DNA of 64,000 bases. It comes from Microbacterium phyllosphaerae. GTDB taxonomy: Bacteria > Actinomycetota > Actinomycetes > Actinomycetales > Microbacteriaceae. Under the pieces are notes generated by a model. The model searched no databases. It was not told the DNA's origin and saw only the letters and a program-made list of their open reading frames with translations. The position numbers and the translations under genes are program-made. Each line of letters starts with the position of its first letter. The stretch's first letter is position 1. The stretch covers positions 496,001 to 560,000 of the forward strand of contig NZ_JAGIOA010000001.1 in the NCBI RefSeq assembly GCF_017876435.1. Direction: 5' to 3'. Below are positions 1 through 7,534 of this stretch, in pieces.

Positions 1-1
1 A

Positions 2-523
2 CACCTCGTGCGTCGGCGCGACCCCGGGTGGGGTGAGGTCGGCGATGCCCGGGCCGCCACGGAGGCGACGTTCTTCTACCCGAACGCCGCTCCGCAGGCC
101 GCCGGGTTCAACCAGTCGAAGGAGCTCTGGCTGGGTCTCGAAGACCACGTGATCGAGTACGCCGAGAGCACCGACCAGCGCCTCTCGGTGTTCACAGCAC
201 CGGTGCTCGGCGATCAGGACCCGGCGTATCGCGGCATCCGCATCCCGCTTCGATTCTGGAAGATCGCCGCCTGGCAAGGTGCCGATGGACTGGCCGCCGC
301 CGGCTTCGTGCTCGACCAGACCGAGCTCGTCGACGCCCGGGACGGCCGCTTCGCCGTGCCACCGCTGGGTGCTTTCCGCACGTTCCAGGTGCCGATCGCC
401 GAGATCGCGCGCATCACGGGCGTCGATGTCGGGCCGCTCGCCGATGCCGACGTGCTCCCGCGGCGATCCGCACGGCCCTTGGGCTGGCGGTCGCTCACCT
501 CCGCGGCCGACATCGTCGTCTAG
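2..523 (+). CDS. DNA/RNA non-specific endonuclease, C-terminal part (5' end outside window)
   Basis: The reading frame is open to the left edge, so this is the 3' part of a gene. The first residues read HLVRRRDPGWG, which matches the catalytic region of NUC-type (Serratia nuclease-like) endonucleases, where DRGH is followed by a short loop; the His would be the catalytic base. FYPNAAPQ and FNQ..W..LE follow, the usual metal-binding Asn and substrate-groove region. The family cleaves DNA and RNA without sequence specificity and needs a metal ion. The N-terminal half, including any signal peptide, is not visible. The gene converges on the minus-strand gene ending at 520 and overlaps it by four bases. 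Confidence 0.75.
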   Translation, partial: HLVRRRDPGWGEVGDARAATEATFFYPNAAPQAAGFNQSKELWLGLEDHVIEYAESTDQRLSVFTAPVLGDQDPAYRGIRIPLRFWKIAAWQGADGLAAAGFVLDQTELVDARDGRFAVPPLGAFRTFQVPIAEIARITGVDVGPLADADVLPRRSARPLGWRSLTSAADIVV

Positions 524-930
524 AGGCGGGGGCCGCGGTTCCAGTGCCGGAGCTTCTCGGGATTGCAGACCACCCACACACTCGTCAGCAGCCCTGACCG
601 CGACTCGGCCGTCACCGCGGCCAAAACCGTGTCGCCTCTCTCGAAAACCAGCCCGGGGACCCCGTTGATCGACGTCGTCACGACCGAGGTCTCAGGCGTC
701 ATCAAGGCCGCCAGCCCCGCGGATGCCGCGACGCGGCCACCGATGGGGACCGCCGACCGCGGTATCAGGCCACCGCTGTCGACGATCAGCACCGCATGGG
801 AGTGCAGCACCGCGCGGATGCCGGCCCGGTCGCCGGCGGCCAGTGCGATCGCCAAAGCCTCCATGTCGTCTCGGTCGGCCGCGCCACGTCGCTTCCGGCG
901 CAACCACGCCGGGTACTGCCTGCGGGTCAT
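520..930 (-). CDS. Free-standing SnoaL/NTF2-like protein resembling the ECF41 sigma C-terminal domain
   Basis: The 136-residue product starts with an ATGA overlap on the sigma factor stop codon (927-930), so the two are translationally coupled. After a basic N-terminus it has an NTF2-like pattern: helices near residues 20-50, a DSGG stretch near 52 and a C-terminal strand ending VCNPEKLRHW. ECF41 sigma factors carry a SnoaL-like C-terminal extension with a DGGGK motif and a terminal NPDKL-type motif; the upstream sigma factor has the matching SPEKL. This gene therefore looks like a second copy of that domain without sigma regions 2 and 4. A role as a trans-acting modulator of the sigma factor is inference; a small-molecule-binding SnoaL protein is the alternative. 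Confidence 0.65.
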   Translation of the reverse strand: MTRRQYPAWLRRKRRGAADRDDMEALAIALAAGDRAGIRAVLHSHAVLIVDSGGLIPRSAVPIGGRVAASAGLAALMTPETSVVTTSINGVPGLVFERGDTVLAAVTAESRSGLLTSVWVVCNPEKLRHWNRGPRL

Positions 931-1871
931 GCGCCGACCGCGGTGACGTGGCCGAGCTTCTCCGGACTCATCACCCAGAGCAGCTGCTCGATGCCGTTCT
1001 CGGTGGCCGTGACGGTCACGACGGTGGTGACCGTGCCGTTCTCGCTGAGGGTCGCCGCCGGCTGGCCGTTGATCTCGACCCAGTCGAGCGACTTACCCGT
1101 CCAGAAGTGGTGCGCAAACGCCGCTACGAAGGTCGCCACTCGTCCGCGACCGCTGACGGGAACCCGGGCGGCGAGTTTCACCCCGTTGCCGTCGGTGTAG
1201 CTGACCACGTCGTCGGCGAAGATCTTCTCGAGCTCCTGCGAGTCGCCCTTCTGAGCAGCTGCCAGGAATGCCGCGAGCAGACGGCGCTGGTGGACGGGCT
1301 CGACGGCGGCCTGCCGCTCAGACGTCAGGTGCGCACGAGCACGGCTCACCAGCTGTCGGGCGCTCACCACACTCGACGAGATGACCTCGGCGATGCGTGG
1401 ATAGGGATAGTCGAACGCCTCACGCAGGATGTACGCCGCACGCTCGGTCGGAGTGAGCTTCTCGAGCGTCAAGAGGATCGCGAACTGCAGGGCCTCAGCG
1501 CGCTCGGCCCCGAGCGCCGGATCGTCCTCGGTGTTCACCGGCTCGGGCAGCCACGGTCCGATGTACGTCTCGCGCTTCGCACGCGCAGACTGCAGCACAG
1601 TGATCGAGAGTCGCGTGGTGATGGTGGTGAGGAACGCCGCGGGCTCCTGCACCTGGGTCCGGTCGGTGTTCTGCCAGCGGATCCAGGTGTCCTGCACGAT
1701 GTCCTCCGCATCGGACACCGTTCCCAGCATCCGATACGCGATGCCGAACAGTCGCCGTCGCTGCGCCGCGAAGACATCCACGGCAGCGGAGAGGTCGCCG
1801 TTCCGCGCGCCGGGCTCGTCTCTCATCGCTGCCACGTCACTCCTCGCACTCTCCGTGCATGGTTCCAGCAT
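927..1871 (-). CDS. ECF41-type RNA polymerase sigma factor (SigJ-like)
   Basis: The 314-residue product has sigma region 2 (FAAQRRRLFGIAYRMLG, then SDAEDIVQDTWIRW), the linker motif GPWLPEP typical of ECF41, region 4 (LTPTERAAYILREAFD through SSVVSARQLVSRAR) and a SnoaL-like C-terminal extension with DGNGVK and a terminal SPEKL. ECF41 factors are regulated by this fused C-terminal domain rather than by a classical anti-sigma. The ATG at 1871 follows a GGGAGGG sequence by 9 bases; 1826 is the next in-frame ATG. Longer starts would lie upstream of the promoter motif at 1921-1949. It is divergent from the reductase at 2039 and coupled to the SnoaL protein. Confidence 0.85.
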   Translation of the reverse strand: MLEPCTESARSDVAAMRDEPGARNGDLSAAVDVFAAQRRRLFGIAYRMLGTVSDAEDIVQDTWIRWQNTDRTQVQEPAAFLTTITTRLSITVLQSARAKRETYIGPWLPEPVNTEDDPALGAERAEALQFAILLTLEKLTPTERAAYILREAFDYPYPRIAEVISSSVVSARQLVSRARAHLTSERQAAVEPVHQRRLLAAFLAAAQKGDSQELEKIFADDVVSYTDGNGVKLAARVPVSGRGRVATFVAAFAHHFWTGKSLDWVEINGQPAATLSENGTVTTVVTVTATENGIEQLLWVMSPEKLGHVTAVGA

Positions 1872-1920
1872 CCACCCGCTCCCTCCCGACCGACACCGTG
1901 GGCGCCCCGTCCTCACAGAT

Positions 1921-1949
1921 ATGACCGATGAGGAGATCGATCTGTGACG
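1921..1949 (-). promoter_or_regulatory. Predicted ECF41 promoter of the sigma factor gene
   Basis: Read on the minus strand, CGTCACA (1949-1943) is followed after 15 bases by CGGTCAT (1927-1921). This resembles the published ECF41 target motif (TGTCACA, about 16 bases, CGTC). The same two boxes with the same spacing occur on the plus strand at 1964-1992. The predicted transcript starts about 45 bases before the ATG at 1871, so autoregulation is likely. Confidence 0.6.
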
Positions 1950-1963
1950 GATGTGCCGACACC

Positions 1964-1992
1964 CGTCACACACACCGGCGCTGTCCGGTCAT
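1964..1992 (+). promoter_or_regulatory. Predicted ECF41 promoter of the divergent NmrA-like reductase
   Basis: CGTCACA (1964-1970), 15 bases, then CGGTCAT (1986-1992). Boxes and spacing are identical to the opposite-strand copy at 1921-1949. Transcription would begin near 2000, which supports the ATG at 2039 as the reductase start and rules out longer in-frame starts. Confidence 0.6.
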
Positions 1993-2038
1993 ACCTGACA
2001 GACGCCACTCCCGGCGTCTCCCCACGAAAGGCTTGGAC

Positions 2039-2794
2039 ATGGCAAAGATCGTCGTCATCGGAGGCACCGGCCTCATCGGCTCGAAAGTCGTCGCGAAGCT
2101 CACCGAGCACGGCCACGAGGCCGTCGCCGCGTCGCCGAACACCGGCGTGAACTCGCTCACGGGTGAAGGCCTTGCCGACGTGCTCGTCGGCGCTCACGCC
2201 GTCGTCGATGTGTCGAACTCGCCCTCGTTCGCCCCGGATGACGTGCTCGAGTTCTTCACGACCTCGACGCGCAACCTGCTCGCCGCCGAGGCCGAGGCAG
2301 GCGTCACGCATCATGTCGCCCTCACGATCGTCGGCACGAACCGCCCGCAGAACATCGCGTACTTCGCCGCGAAGGTCGCGCAGGAGAAGCTGATCCGTGA
2401 GTCCGGCATCGCCTACTCGCTCGTGCACGCCACGCAGTTCTTCGAGTTCGTCGGCAGCATCGCCGACATCTCGACCGAGGGCGACACCGTCACTCTGCCC
2501 GGGGCGCTCATCCAGCCGATCGCGGCAGAGGATGTGGCCACCGCGGTCGCGCGCGCCGCCGCAGGCGAGCCGACCGGTGACATCGAGATCGCCGGACCCG
2601 AGACATTCGGCATGGATGAGTTCGCGCGCCGCGCGCTCGCCTTCCGTGGGGATCCTCGCACGGTCGTCCGCGACGACAGCGCCCCCTACTACGGTGCGCA
2701 GATCGAGGAGCGCACGCTCATCCCGGTCGAGGGTGCCCACATCTTCGAGACCACGCTCGAGGAGTGGCTGCCGCTGAACCCGCCGCGCAGGTAG
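2039..2794 (+). CDS. NmrA-like atypical SDR oxidoreductase
   Basis: The 251-residue product opens with a Rossmann strand-loop-helix (KIVVIGGTGLIGSK), the GxxGxxG dinucleotide-binding motif, and continues as a compact atypical SDR of the NmrA/NAD(P)H-binding type, with no clear YxxxK catalytic pair. NAD(P)-binding reductases and epimerases are among the usual partners and targets of ECF41 sigma factors. The ATG at 2039 is preceded by GAAAGG and lies about 40 bases downstream of the ECF41 motif at 1964-1992. The substrate is not evident. The gene is monocistronic and followed by a hairpin at 2804-2838. Confidence 0.8.
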   Translation: MAKIVVIGGTGLIGSKVVAKLTEHGHEAVAASPNTGVNSLTGEGLADVLVGAHAVVDVSNSPSFAPDDVLEFFTTSTRNLLAAEAEAGVTHHVALTIVGTNRPQNIAYFAAKVAQEKLIRESGIAYSLVHATQFFEFVGSIADISTEGDTVTLPGALIQPIAAEDVATAVARAAAGEPTGDIEIAGPETFGMDEFARRALAFRGDPRTVVRDDSAPYYGAQIEERTLIPVEGAHIFETTLEEWLPLNPPRR

Positions 2795-2803
2795 TCACGG
2801 CCG

Positions 2804-2838
2804 TGCCGGGTCATCGCGGCCCTGCCGTTGACCCGGCA
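2804..2838. terminator. Hairpin downstream of the NmrA-like reductase
   Basis: TGCCGGGTCA (2804-2813) pairs perfectly with TGACCCGGCA (2829-2838) around a 15-base loop. It starts ten bases after the stop codon. There is no U-tract, as is common in high-G+C actinobacteria. Confidence 0.55.
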
Positions 2839-2898
2839 TACCGATCGACAATAGGGCTTGCGCGCGGGGCGCGCTGGTGTCACGCTTGCGTCACAGCT

Positions 2899-2920
2899 CT
2901 GTCGCGCTGTAACGCGACAG
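2899..2920. repeat. Palindrome between convergent genes
   Basis: CTGTCGCG (2899-2906), six bases, CGCGACAG (2913-2920). The 228-base gap between 2794 and 3023 holds only this element and the hairpin at 2804-2838. It could terminate the minus-strand ABM operon or be an operator; no promoter was recognised beside it. Confidence 0.4.
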
Positions 2921-3022
2921 CTGGGGTGCCGCCCATATGACGGCATCGGATGGGGCGCCCTTTCTGCCGCCTCCCCCGTGGTGGGGGCGTCCCGTCCATC
3001 CCCCGGCTTCGACGGTCGGCGA

Positions 3023-3355
3023 TCAGCTCTCCGGAGCCGGCGCGCCGGCCTCGGAACCTGAATCGAGCACAGCGGTGAAATGCTCCACCTGCGGCGCGGA
3101 CGCGAACTGCGGTCGAACGATGCTGCTCCAGTCGTCGTACAGCGACGAGTTGCGGAATCCGATCGTGTGATGCTCGATCGTCTGCCAGGTGATGAGAAGG
3201 AGATATCTGTCCGGGCTCTCGAGGCCGGCGAGGAGCCGATAGCTCACGAAGCCGTCCGCGGTCGAGAGGACATTCTCCAACCCGAGACGGATCGCCGCCT
3301 CGAATTCTGCTGATGCACCTTCAGGTGCACGAATGTCTGCGACTTCGAGGATCAT
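3023..3355 (-). CDS. Antibiotic biosynthesis monooxygenase (ABM) family protein
   Basis: The 110-residue protein has the dimeric alpha/beta-barrel ABM pattern: MILEVADIRAPEG, an acidic helix FEAAIRLGLENVLSTADG, the strand YRLLAGLESPDRYLLLITWQ, then a helix with HTIGFRNS. ABM proteins act as cofactor-free oxygenases or as small accessory domains. It is the last gene of a three-gene minus-strand operon, six bases after the epimerase-like gene, following an HIBADH-type dehydrogenase. The operon suggests breakdown or modification of a small organic acid or quinone-like compound, but the substrate is unknown. Confidence 0.75.
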   Translation of the reverse strand: MILEVADIRAPEGASAEFEAAIRLGLENVLSTADGFVSYRLLAGLESPDRYLLLITWQTIEHHTIGFRNSSLYDDWSSIVRPQFASAPQVEHFTAVLDSGSEAGAPAPES

Positions 3356-3361
3356 GGGTTG

Positions 3362-4270
3362 CTACCTTCCTTCCAGCGATGTCGAATCGTGTATCCACTC
3401 GAGAACCGAACCGTGGTCCGGAGCCCATCGGAGCTCTCGGCGGGCACGCTTCGCTCGGACGCGGCTGTTGCTTCCGTACGTGAAGTACGCTCGGGCCGGG
3501 CCCCATTTCTCGGCCGCGTCATCAGCGTCCCAGGACTCGACCTCACCGAGGCCGAGTCGGTCGGCGATGGCAGCACCGATCTCCGCGAACGACGATTCGC
3601 CGTTCTCCGCGAAGTAGAACGCTCCTGCTGGAGCGTCGAGCAGTACGCGTCTATAGAGGTCGGCGAGATCATCGATGTGCACCGTCGACCATCTGTTCCG
3701 ACCGGTGCCGACCACTCGAACGACTCCCGCCTTCATGGCTTGCTCGACAAGGAACGGCACCTGGATGCTCCCCGGATTCGATCCCCGCCCGGTCCCGTAA
3801 ACGAGACTCGGGCAGATGACCGCGCTCCGGACATCTCCTTCGGATGCTGCCAGTACGGCATTGTCGATCGCATGGCGTGCAGCCTTGCGTGGCTGGACGA
3901 TGAAGGGCGTGTCCTCGTCGAAGAGCGAGTCGGTCGCTCGCTCGCCCCGCGCGTCGTCCCCGACCACGCTCGATCCGCTCGTATGGACGAAGGACTTGCC
4001 CGAACCCTCGAGAGCACGCAGCATCGTGGTGACCGAGTCCGCATGATCCGCGTCGGCAGCGCTGATGACCGCATCGGCGGATCGGCACTCGTCCGCGAGG
4101 ATCTTCGCATCGTCCAACGACCCGATCAGCGGTTCGATGCCCTGCTCCGCAAGCTTCTCCGCTCCAGCCTCGCTTCGCGTGAGTCCTCGGATCGTGTGTC
4201 CGCTATCGATCAGCACTCTCGCCACGCTGCCGCCGATGAAGCCCCCGGCGCCGGTGATGAAGACCTTCAT
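3362..4270 (-). CDS. NAD-dependent epimerase/dehydratase family protein (extended SDR-like)
   Basis: The 302-residue product begins MKVFITGAGGFIGGSV with the extended-SDR GxxGxxG motif and contains HTSGSSVVGD, a VYGTGRG loop and a C-terminal substrate-binding part. At the position of the catalytic YxxxK the sequence reads VQPRK, so the Lys is kept but the Tyr appears missing; catalysis may differ or be lost. The start at 4270 is four bases after the preceding stop, indicating an operon with the dehydrogenase at 4275-5159 and the ABM gene at 3023-3355. The longer frame to 4402 would run deep into that dehydrogenase and is unlikely. Confidence 0.75.
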   Translation of the reverse strand: MKVFITGAGGFIGGSVARVLIDSGHTIRGLTRSEAGAEKLAEQGIEPLIGSLDDAKILADECRSADAVISAADADHADSVTTMLRALEGSGKSFVHTSGSSVVGDDARGERATDSLFDEDTPFIVQPRKAARHAIDNAVLAASEGDVRSAVICPSLVYGTGRGSNPGSIQVPFLVEQAMKAGVVRVVGTGRNRWSTVHIDDLADLYRRVLLDAPAGAFYFAENGESSFAEIGAAIADRLGLGEVESWDADDAAEKWGPARAYFTYGSNSRVRAKRARRELRWAPDHGSVLEWIHDSTSLEGR

Positions 4271-4274
4271 GGAT

Positions 4275-5159
4275 TCAGAACTCGAGGTCCACAATGCACG
4301 TGTCATCCTCGTTCGCCCAGCCGGCCTCGACCGCACGGGCGAACTGGGCTTCGACGACGCCCAGCAGGGGAACCTTCGTGCCGTGGTCTTCGGCCACGGC
4401 ACCGATCAATGCCGTGTCCTTCGCGAAGATGGCGGCGTGGGTGTCGAAAGAGCGCTCCGTTCGCGGCACTGCCATTCGAGGGCCCCGCTCAGACAGCATC
4501 CATGAACCGGCGGCGCCGTTTCGAATGATCTCGACCACGTTCGCGGGGTCGAGCCCCAGGCCCGCCGCGAAGCGAATCCCTTCTGCGACGGCGGCGAGGT
4601 TCACCGCGGCCACCAGATTGTTGACCAGCTTCACCGCCTGTCCGTCGCCGGGTCGATCGCCGCAGATCGTGACCGTTCCGAGCCTCTCCAGGATGGGGCG
4701 TGCGGAATCGATCGCGGCGGACGGGGCGCCGGCGAGAAGCGTGAGCGTCCCACCGGTGGCGCCTGCGACGCCACCCGTCACTGCCAGGTCGATCACCTCG
4801 ACATCGTGTGCGGCGGCCCGCTGGGCGAACTCGTGTACAGCCGGAGGCCCGACGGTCGACGTGATGATCGCAGTACGGAGCAGGCTGCCTTTACCGAACA
4901 GCGCCTGCTCGTCCAAGAGACCGAGCAGCTGCGCAGAGTTGGCCACCATGATGATCACGAGCGTCGAGTCGCCCAGCTCTGAAGCGCTCGCGGCAGCCGT
5001 CATGCCGATCTCTTCAGCGCGACCCCGCTGATGCTCAGACGGGTCGACGACCGTCACGGCGAATCCGGCGTCGTGAAGATTGCGGGCCATAGGCAGTCCC
5101 ATCGCCCCGATTCCGATGAAGCCGATCTTCAGATCATCCTGGTCTTTCACGTCACTCAC
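4275..5159 (-). CDS. NAD(P)-dependent beta-hydroxyacid dehydrogenase (3-hydroxyisobutyrate dehydrogenase family)
   Basis: The 294-residue product has the N-terminal signature GFIGIGAMGLPMARNL (Rossmann GxGxxG plus the family PMAxNL), the middle TGGVAGATGGTLTLL substrate-binding segment, and GQAVKLVNNLVAA, where the Lys is the expected catalytic residue. The length is typical. Members oxidise beta-hydroxyacids such as 3-hydroxyisobutyrate, tartronate semialdehyde or 6-phosphogluconate relatives. It is the first gene of a minus-strand operon. The divergent promoter region to the VOC gene holds two 11-base boxes in opposite orientation (5240-5250 and 5334-5344). Confidence 0.85.
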   Translation of the reverse strand: MSDVKDQDDLKIGFIGIGAMGLPMARNLHDAGFAVTVVDPSEHQRGRAEEIGMTAAASASELGDSTLVIIMVANSAQLLGLLDEQALFGKGSLLRTAIITSTVGPPAVHEFAQRAAAHDVEVIDLAVTGGVAGATGGTLTLLAGAPSAAIDSARPILERLGTVTICGDRPGDGQAVKLVNNLVAAVNLAAVAEGIRFAAGLGLDPANVVEIIRNGAAGSWMLSERGPRMAVPRTERSFDTHAAIFAKDTALIGAVAEDHGTKVPLLGVVEAQFARAVEAGWANEDDTCIVDLEF

Positions 5160-5239
5160 GAGCGCACCTGTTCTCCGTCATTGGTCAGGGACCGCAAGAT
5201 ACGCGGCTTCCTGCACCATATGCCGCACGACAGAGGACG

Positions 5240-5344
5240 GTCCAATACCTTTCCGGACCGGGATTTCGACATTTTTGCTCTTGATCGACGCTGAGCGATT
5301 GAGCTTCGAACGCTCATCAGTAGACACCTGTTTAGGTATTGGAC
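5240..5344. promoter_or_regulatory. Divergent promoter region with paired 11-bp operator-like boxes
   Basis: GTCCAATACCT (5240-5250) and its exact reverse complement AGGTATTGGAC (5334-5344) flank an AT-richer centre between the dehydrogenase start (5159) and the VOC start (5396). The layout suggests one regulator binding both promoters. No transcription factor gene is adjacent. Confidence 0.45.
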
Positions 5345-5395
5345 ACGATCAATCGCGGTTGGAAGGATCGCACCAAGCAACGAAAGGGACCGCGA

Positions 5396-5851
5396 ATGGC
5401 CAACCTCAGACTTCACCACGTCAACGTGACATCCGACAACATGGGAACGCTCGCCGCGTTCTACCGCGACGCGTTGGGGCTTGAGCTGCTTCCGTCTCCG
5501 CCGATGATCGCGACGAGCGCCAACGACGGCGACGACGGCGACGCCGAGTGGGACGAGGGCGCCAAGTTCTTCAACGCGGGCGATCCGACCGAACTCCAGC
5601 TGCACGCGACCCGGAGGCAGCCGTACCTCGCCGCACAGGAGGGGCACCAGGTCAACCCGCTCATCAACGGCCACTTCGCGTTCCGCACCGACGACATCGA
5701 AGCCGTGAAGGCGCAGCTGACCGAGAACGGCATCCCGTTCGATGACTGGGGGATCTGGTCGGTCAAGGGCTGGTACCAGATCTTCCTCACAGACCCCGCG
5801 GGCAACATGATCGAGATCCACGAACTGAAGCAAGATCCGCAGGCCGACTGA
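5396..5851 (+). CDS. VOC family (glyoxalase/dioxygenase-like) protein
   Basis: The 151-residue product has two betaalphabetabetabeta units: LRLHHVNVTSDNMGTLAAFY with the first metal-ligand His, and a C-terminal FRTDDIEAVKAQL followed by FLTDPAGNMIEIHEL with the metal-ligand Glu. The family includes glyoxalases, extradiol dioxygenases and epimerases. GAAAGGG lies about 8 bases upstream of the ATG at 5396. It is divergent from the dehydrogenase operon and separated from the downstream transporter by a hairpin. A role in the same small-molecule pathway is inferred from position only. Confidence 0.8.
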   Translation: MANLRLHHVNVTSDNMGTLAAFYRDALGLELLPSPPMIATSANDGDDGDAEWDEGAKFFNAGDPTELQLHATRRQPYLAAQEGHQVNPLINGHFAFRTDDIEAVKAQLTENGIPFDDWGIWSVKGWYQIFLTDPAGNMIEIHELKQDPQAD

Positions 5852-5880
5852 CAGTCGACCGCACCTCTCCACCAGACCTC

Positions 5881-5916
5881 CCACCCGGGCGCTGAGCCTG
5901 AGCCGCGCCCGGGTGG
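5881..5916 (+). terminator. Terminator hairpin after the VOC gene
   Basis: CCACCCGGGCGC (5881-5892) and GCGCCCGGGTGG (5905-5916) form a perfect 12-bp stem with a 12-base loop. It lies 30 bases after the VOC stop codon. Confidence 0.75.
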
Positions 5917-6029
5917 CACACTCCCTCACACGCATCACCGGCGTGCCGAAATTTCGAGAGATGGTCGACGGAAAGCTCGTCGAACGGATTCTGCGGTGAA
6001 CACGAACAGCCACATCAAAGGAGATAGGC

Positions 6030-7382
6030 ATGACTCAACGCACGGCTGAACAGGAGCGGCTAGCCGCCCTCGGCTCGCCTCAGAAGCTGAAGACGGCAAT
6101 CGCAGCCGGCACCGGGGCGATGATCGAGAACTACGACTTCCTCGCCTTCGGAACCGCTTCGGCCCTATATTTCGGCGCCGCCTTCTTCCCCTCCAGCGAC
6201 CCTGTGATGGGAACGCTGCTCGCCTTCCTCACGTTCGGGGTCGGCTTCCTGGCACGCCCCCTCGGCGGCGCCGTCGGCGGCTACCTGGGCGACAAGTACG
6301 GCCGCAAGCCCGTTCTCGTCACTTCTCTGCTCGTGATGGGATCCGCGACGTTCGTGATCGGCCTGCTGCCGACCTACGCGCAGATCGGCTTCGTCGCGCC
6401 GATCATCCTGGTCATCGTCAGGTTGATCCAGGGTCTCGCCTATGGGGCTGAGTGGGGTGGCGCCGTGATGATGACCTTCGAGCATGCTCCGTGGCGGAGC
6501 AGGGGCAAGTACTCCGCGATCCCCCAGGCCGGCAGCCCGGCCGGAATCGCACTCGCGACGGTGGTCTTCCTCGCGTCGTCGCAGATCGGGAACGACTGGG
6601 CCTGGCGCATTCCGTTCCTGGCGAGCGCGGTCCTGATCGCAGTGGGCCTGTTCGTGCGCCTCAAGCTGGAGGAGTCACCCGACTTCGAGCAGGCGAAGCA
6701 GTCCGGAGAGATCCTCAAGAATCCGCTCAGTCAGGTCGTCCGGACGAACTGGCGCGTCATCATCCAGATCATCTCCCTACGGATCGTGGAGTCCTGCGCG
6801 TACTACATCGTCGCGACCTTCCTTCTCTCGAACATCAACGCCAATCACCCTGAAGCGAAGCAGACCACGCTGATCGCGCTCCTCGTCGCCTGCATCATCG
6901 CGATCCCCGCCGTCATCACCTCGGGCTGGATCTCAGACCGGATCGGCCGCAAACGCATGTATCTCATTGCCACGATCGCGGTCATCGCATTCGGATTCCC
7001 GATGTTCCTCCTCACGAACGGTGGCGACCCCGCGCTGATCGTCCTCACATACGTGATCGGCATCAGCTTGATCTGGGCATCGCTCGCGGGAGTTCAGGGA
7101 GCGTGGTTCGGAGAGCTGTTCCCCACCAACACCCGCAACTCGGGCGTCTCTCTCGGGTACCAACTCGCATCGAGCATCTCGGGATTCGCGCCGTTCATCG
7201 CGGGATCGCTCGCCGCGACGTTCGGATGGGTCGGCGGATCACTGTTCTACATGCTCATCGGGGTGATCGGACTCTGCGGACTCCTCGTCACCCGAGAGAC
7301 CTGGGGCAAGGCCGAGCGCGACCGCGTGAATGCGATTCTCGAACCTCGAGCGGCGACCGAAGAACGAGACCGGGTCCGCTGA
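6030..7382 (+). CDS. MFS transporter, metabolite:H+ symporter (MHS) type
   Basis: The 450-residue protein has about 12 predicted membrane segments. ENYDFLAFGTASALYF and GFLARPLGGAVGGYLGDKYG, with the loop 2-3 motif DKYGRKP, are typical of the MHS subfamily (ShiA/ProP/KgtP relatives) that imports organic acids, osmolytes or shikimate with protons. A strong AAGGAGAT ribosome site precedes the ATG. It lies beside the dehydrogenase/VOC cluster, so it may bring in that pathway's substrate. It ends shortly before the strong hairpin at 7409-7450. Confidence 0.85.
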   Translation: MTQRTAEQERLAALGSPQKLKTAIAAGTGAMIENYDFLAFGTASALYFGAAFFPSSDPVMGTLLAFLTFGVGFLARPLGGAVGGYLGDKYGRKPVLVTSLLVMGSATFVIGLLPTYAQIGFVAPIILVIVRLIQGLAYGAEWGGAVMMTFEHAPWRSRGKYSAIPQAGSPAGIALATVVFLASSQIGNDWAWRIPFLASAVLIAVGLFVRLKLEESPDFEQAKQSGEILKNPLSQVVRTNWRVIIQIISLRIVESCAYYIVATFLLSNINANHPEAKQTTLIALLVACIIAIPAVITSGWISDRIGRKRMYLIATIAVIAFGFPMFLLTNGGDPALIVLTYVIGISLIWASLAGVQGAWFGELFPTNTRNSGVSLGYQLASSISGFAPFIAGSLAATFGWVGGSLFYMLIGVIGLCGLLVTRETWGKAERDRVNAILEPRAATEERDRVR

Positions 7383-7408
7383 CACTGCCCTTCGCCGTCG
7401 ACCGGACT

Positions 7409-7450
7409 GAGAGCGGCTGCGCCGAGAATTCCCTCTGCGCAGCCGCTCTC
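7409..7450 (+). terminator. Strong hairpin terminator after the MHS transporter
   Basis: GAGAGCGGCTGCGC (7409-7422) and GCGCAGCCGCTCTC (7437-7450) form a perfect 14-bp stem with a 14-base loop, followed by TTGTG. It separates the plus-strand transporter from the convergent dnaB gene and may serve both directions. Confidence 0.85.
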
Positions 7451-7534
7451 TTGTGTCCCGTCGGCTGGGGCGAAAGGGCCTGACGCATCACCAGCCTCAG
7501 CTCCTCGGTGGAGTCCCCGAGGGACGCGATCCAC

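Noticed and set aside
723..1931. Plus-strand 402-codon frame over the sigma factor
   Set aside because: Antisense shadow of the sigma factor and SnoaL genes, Arg-rich without domains.
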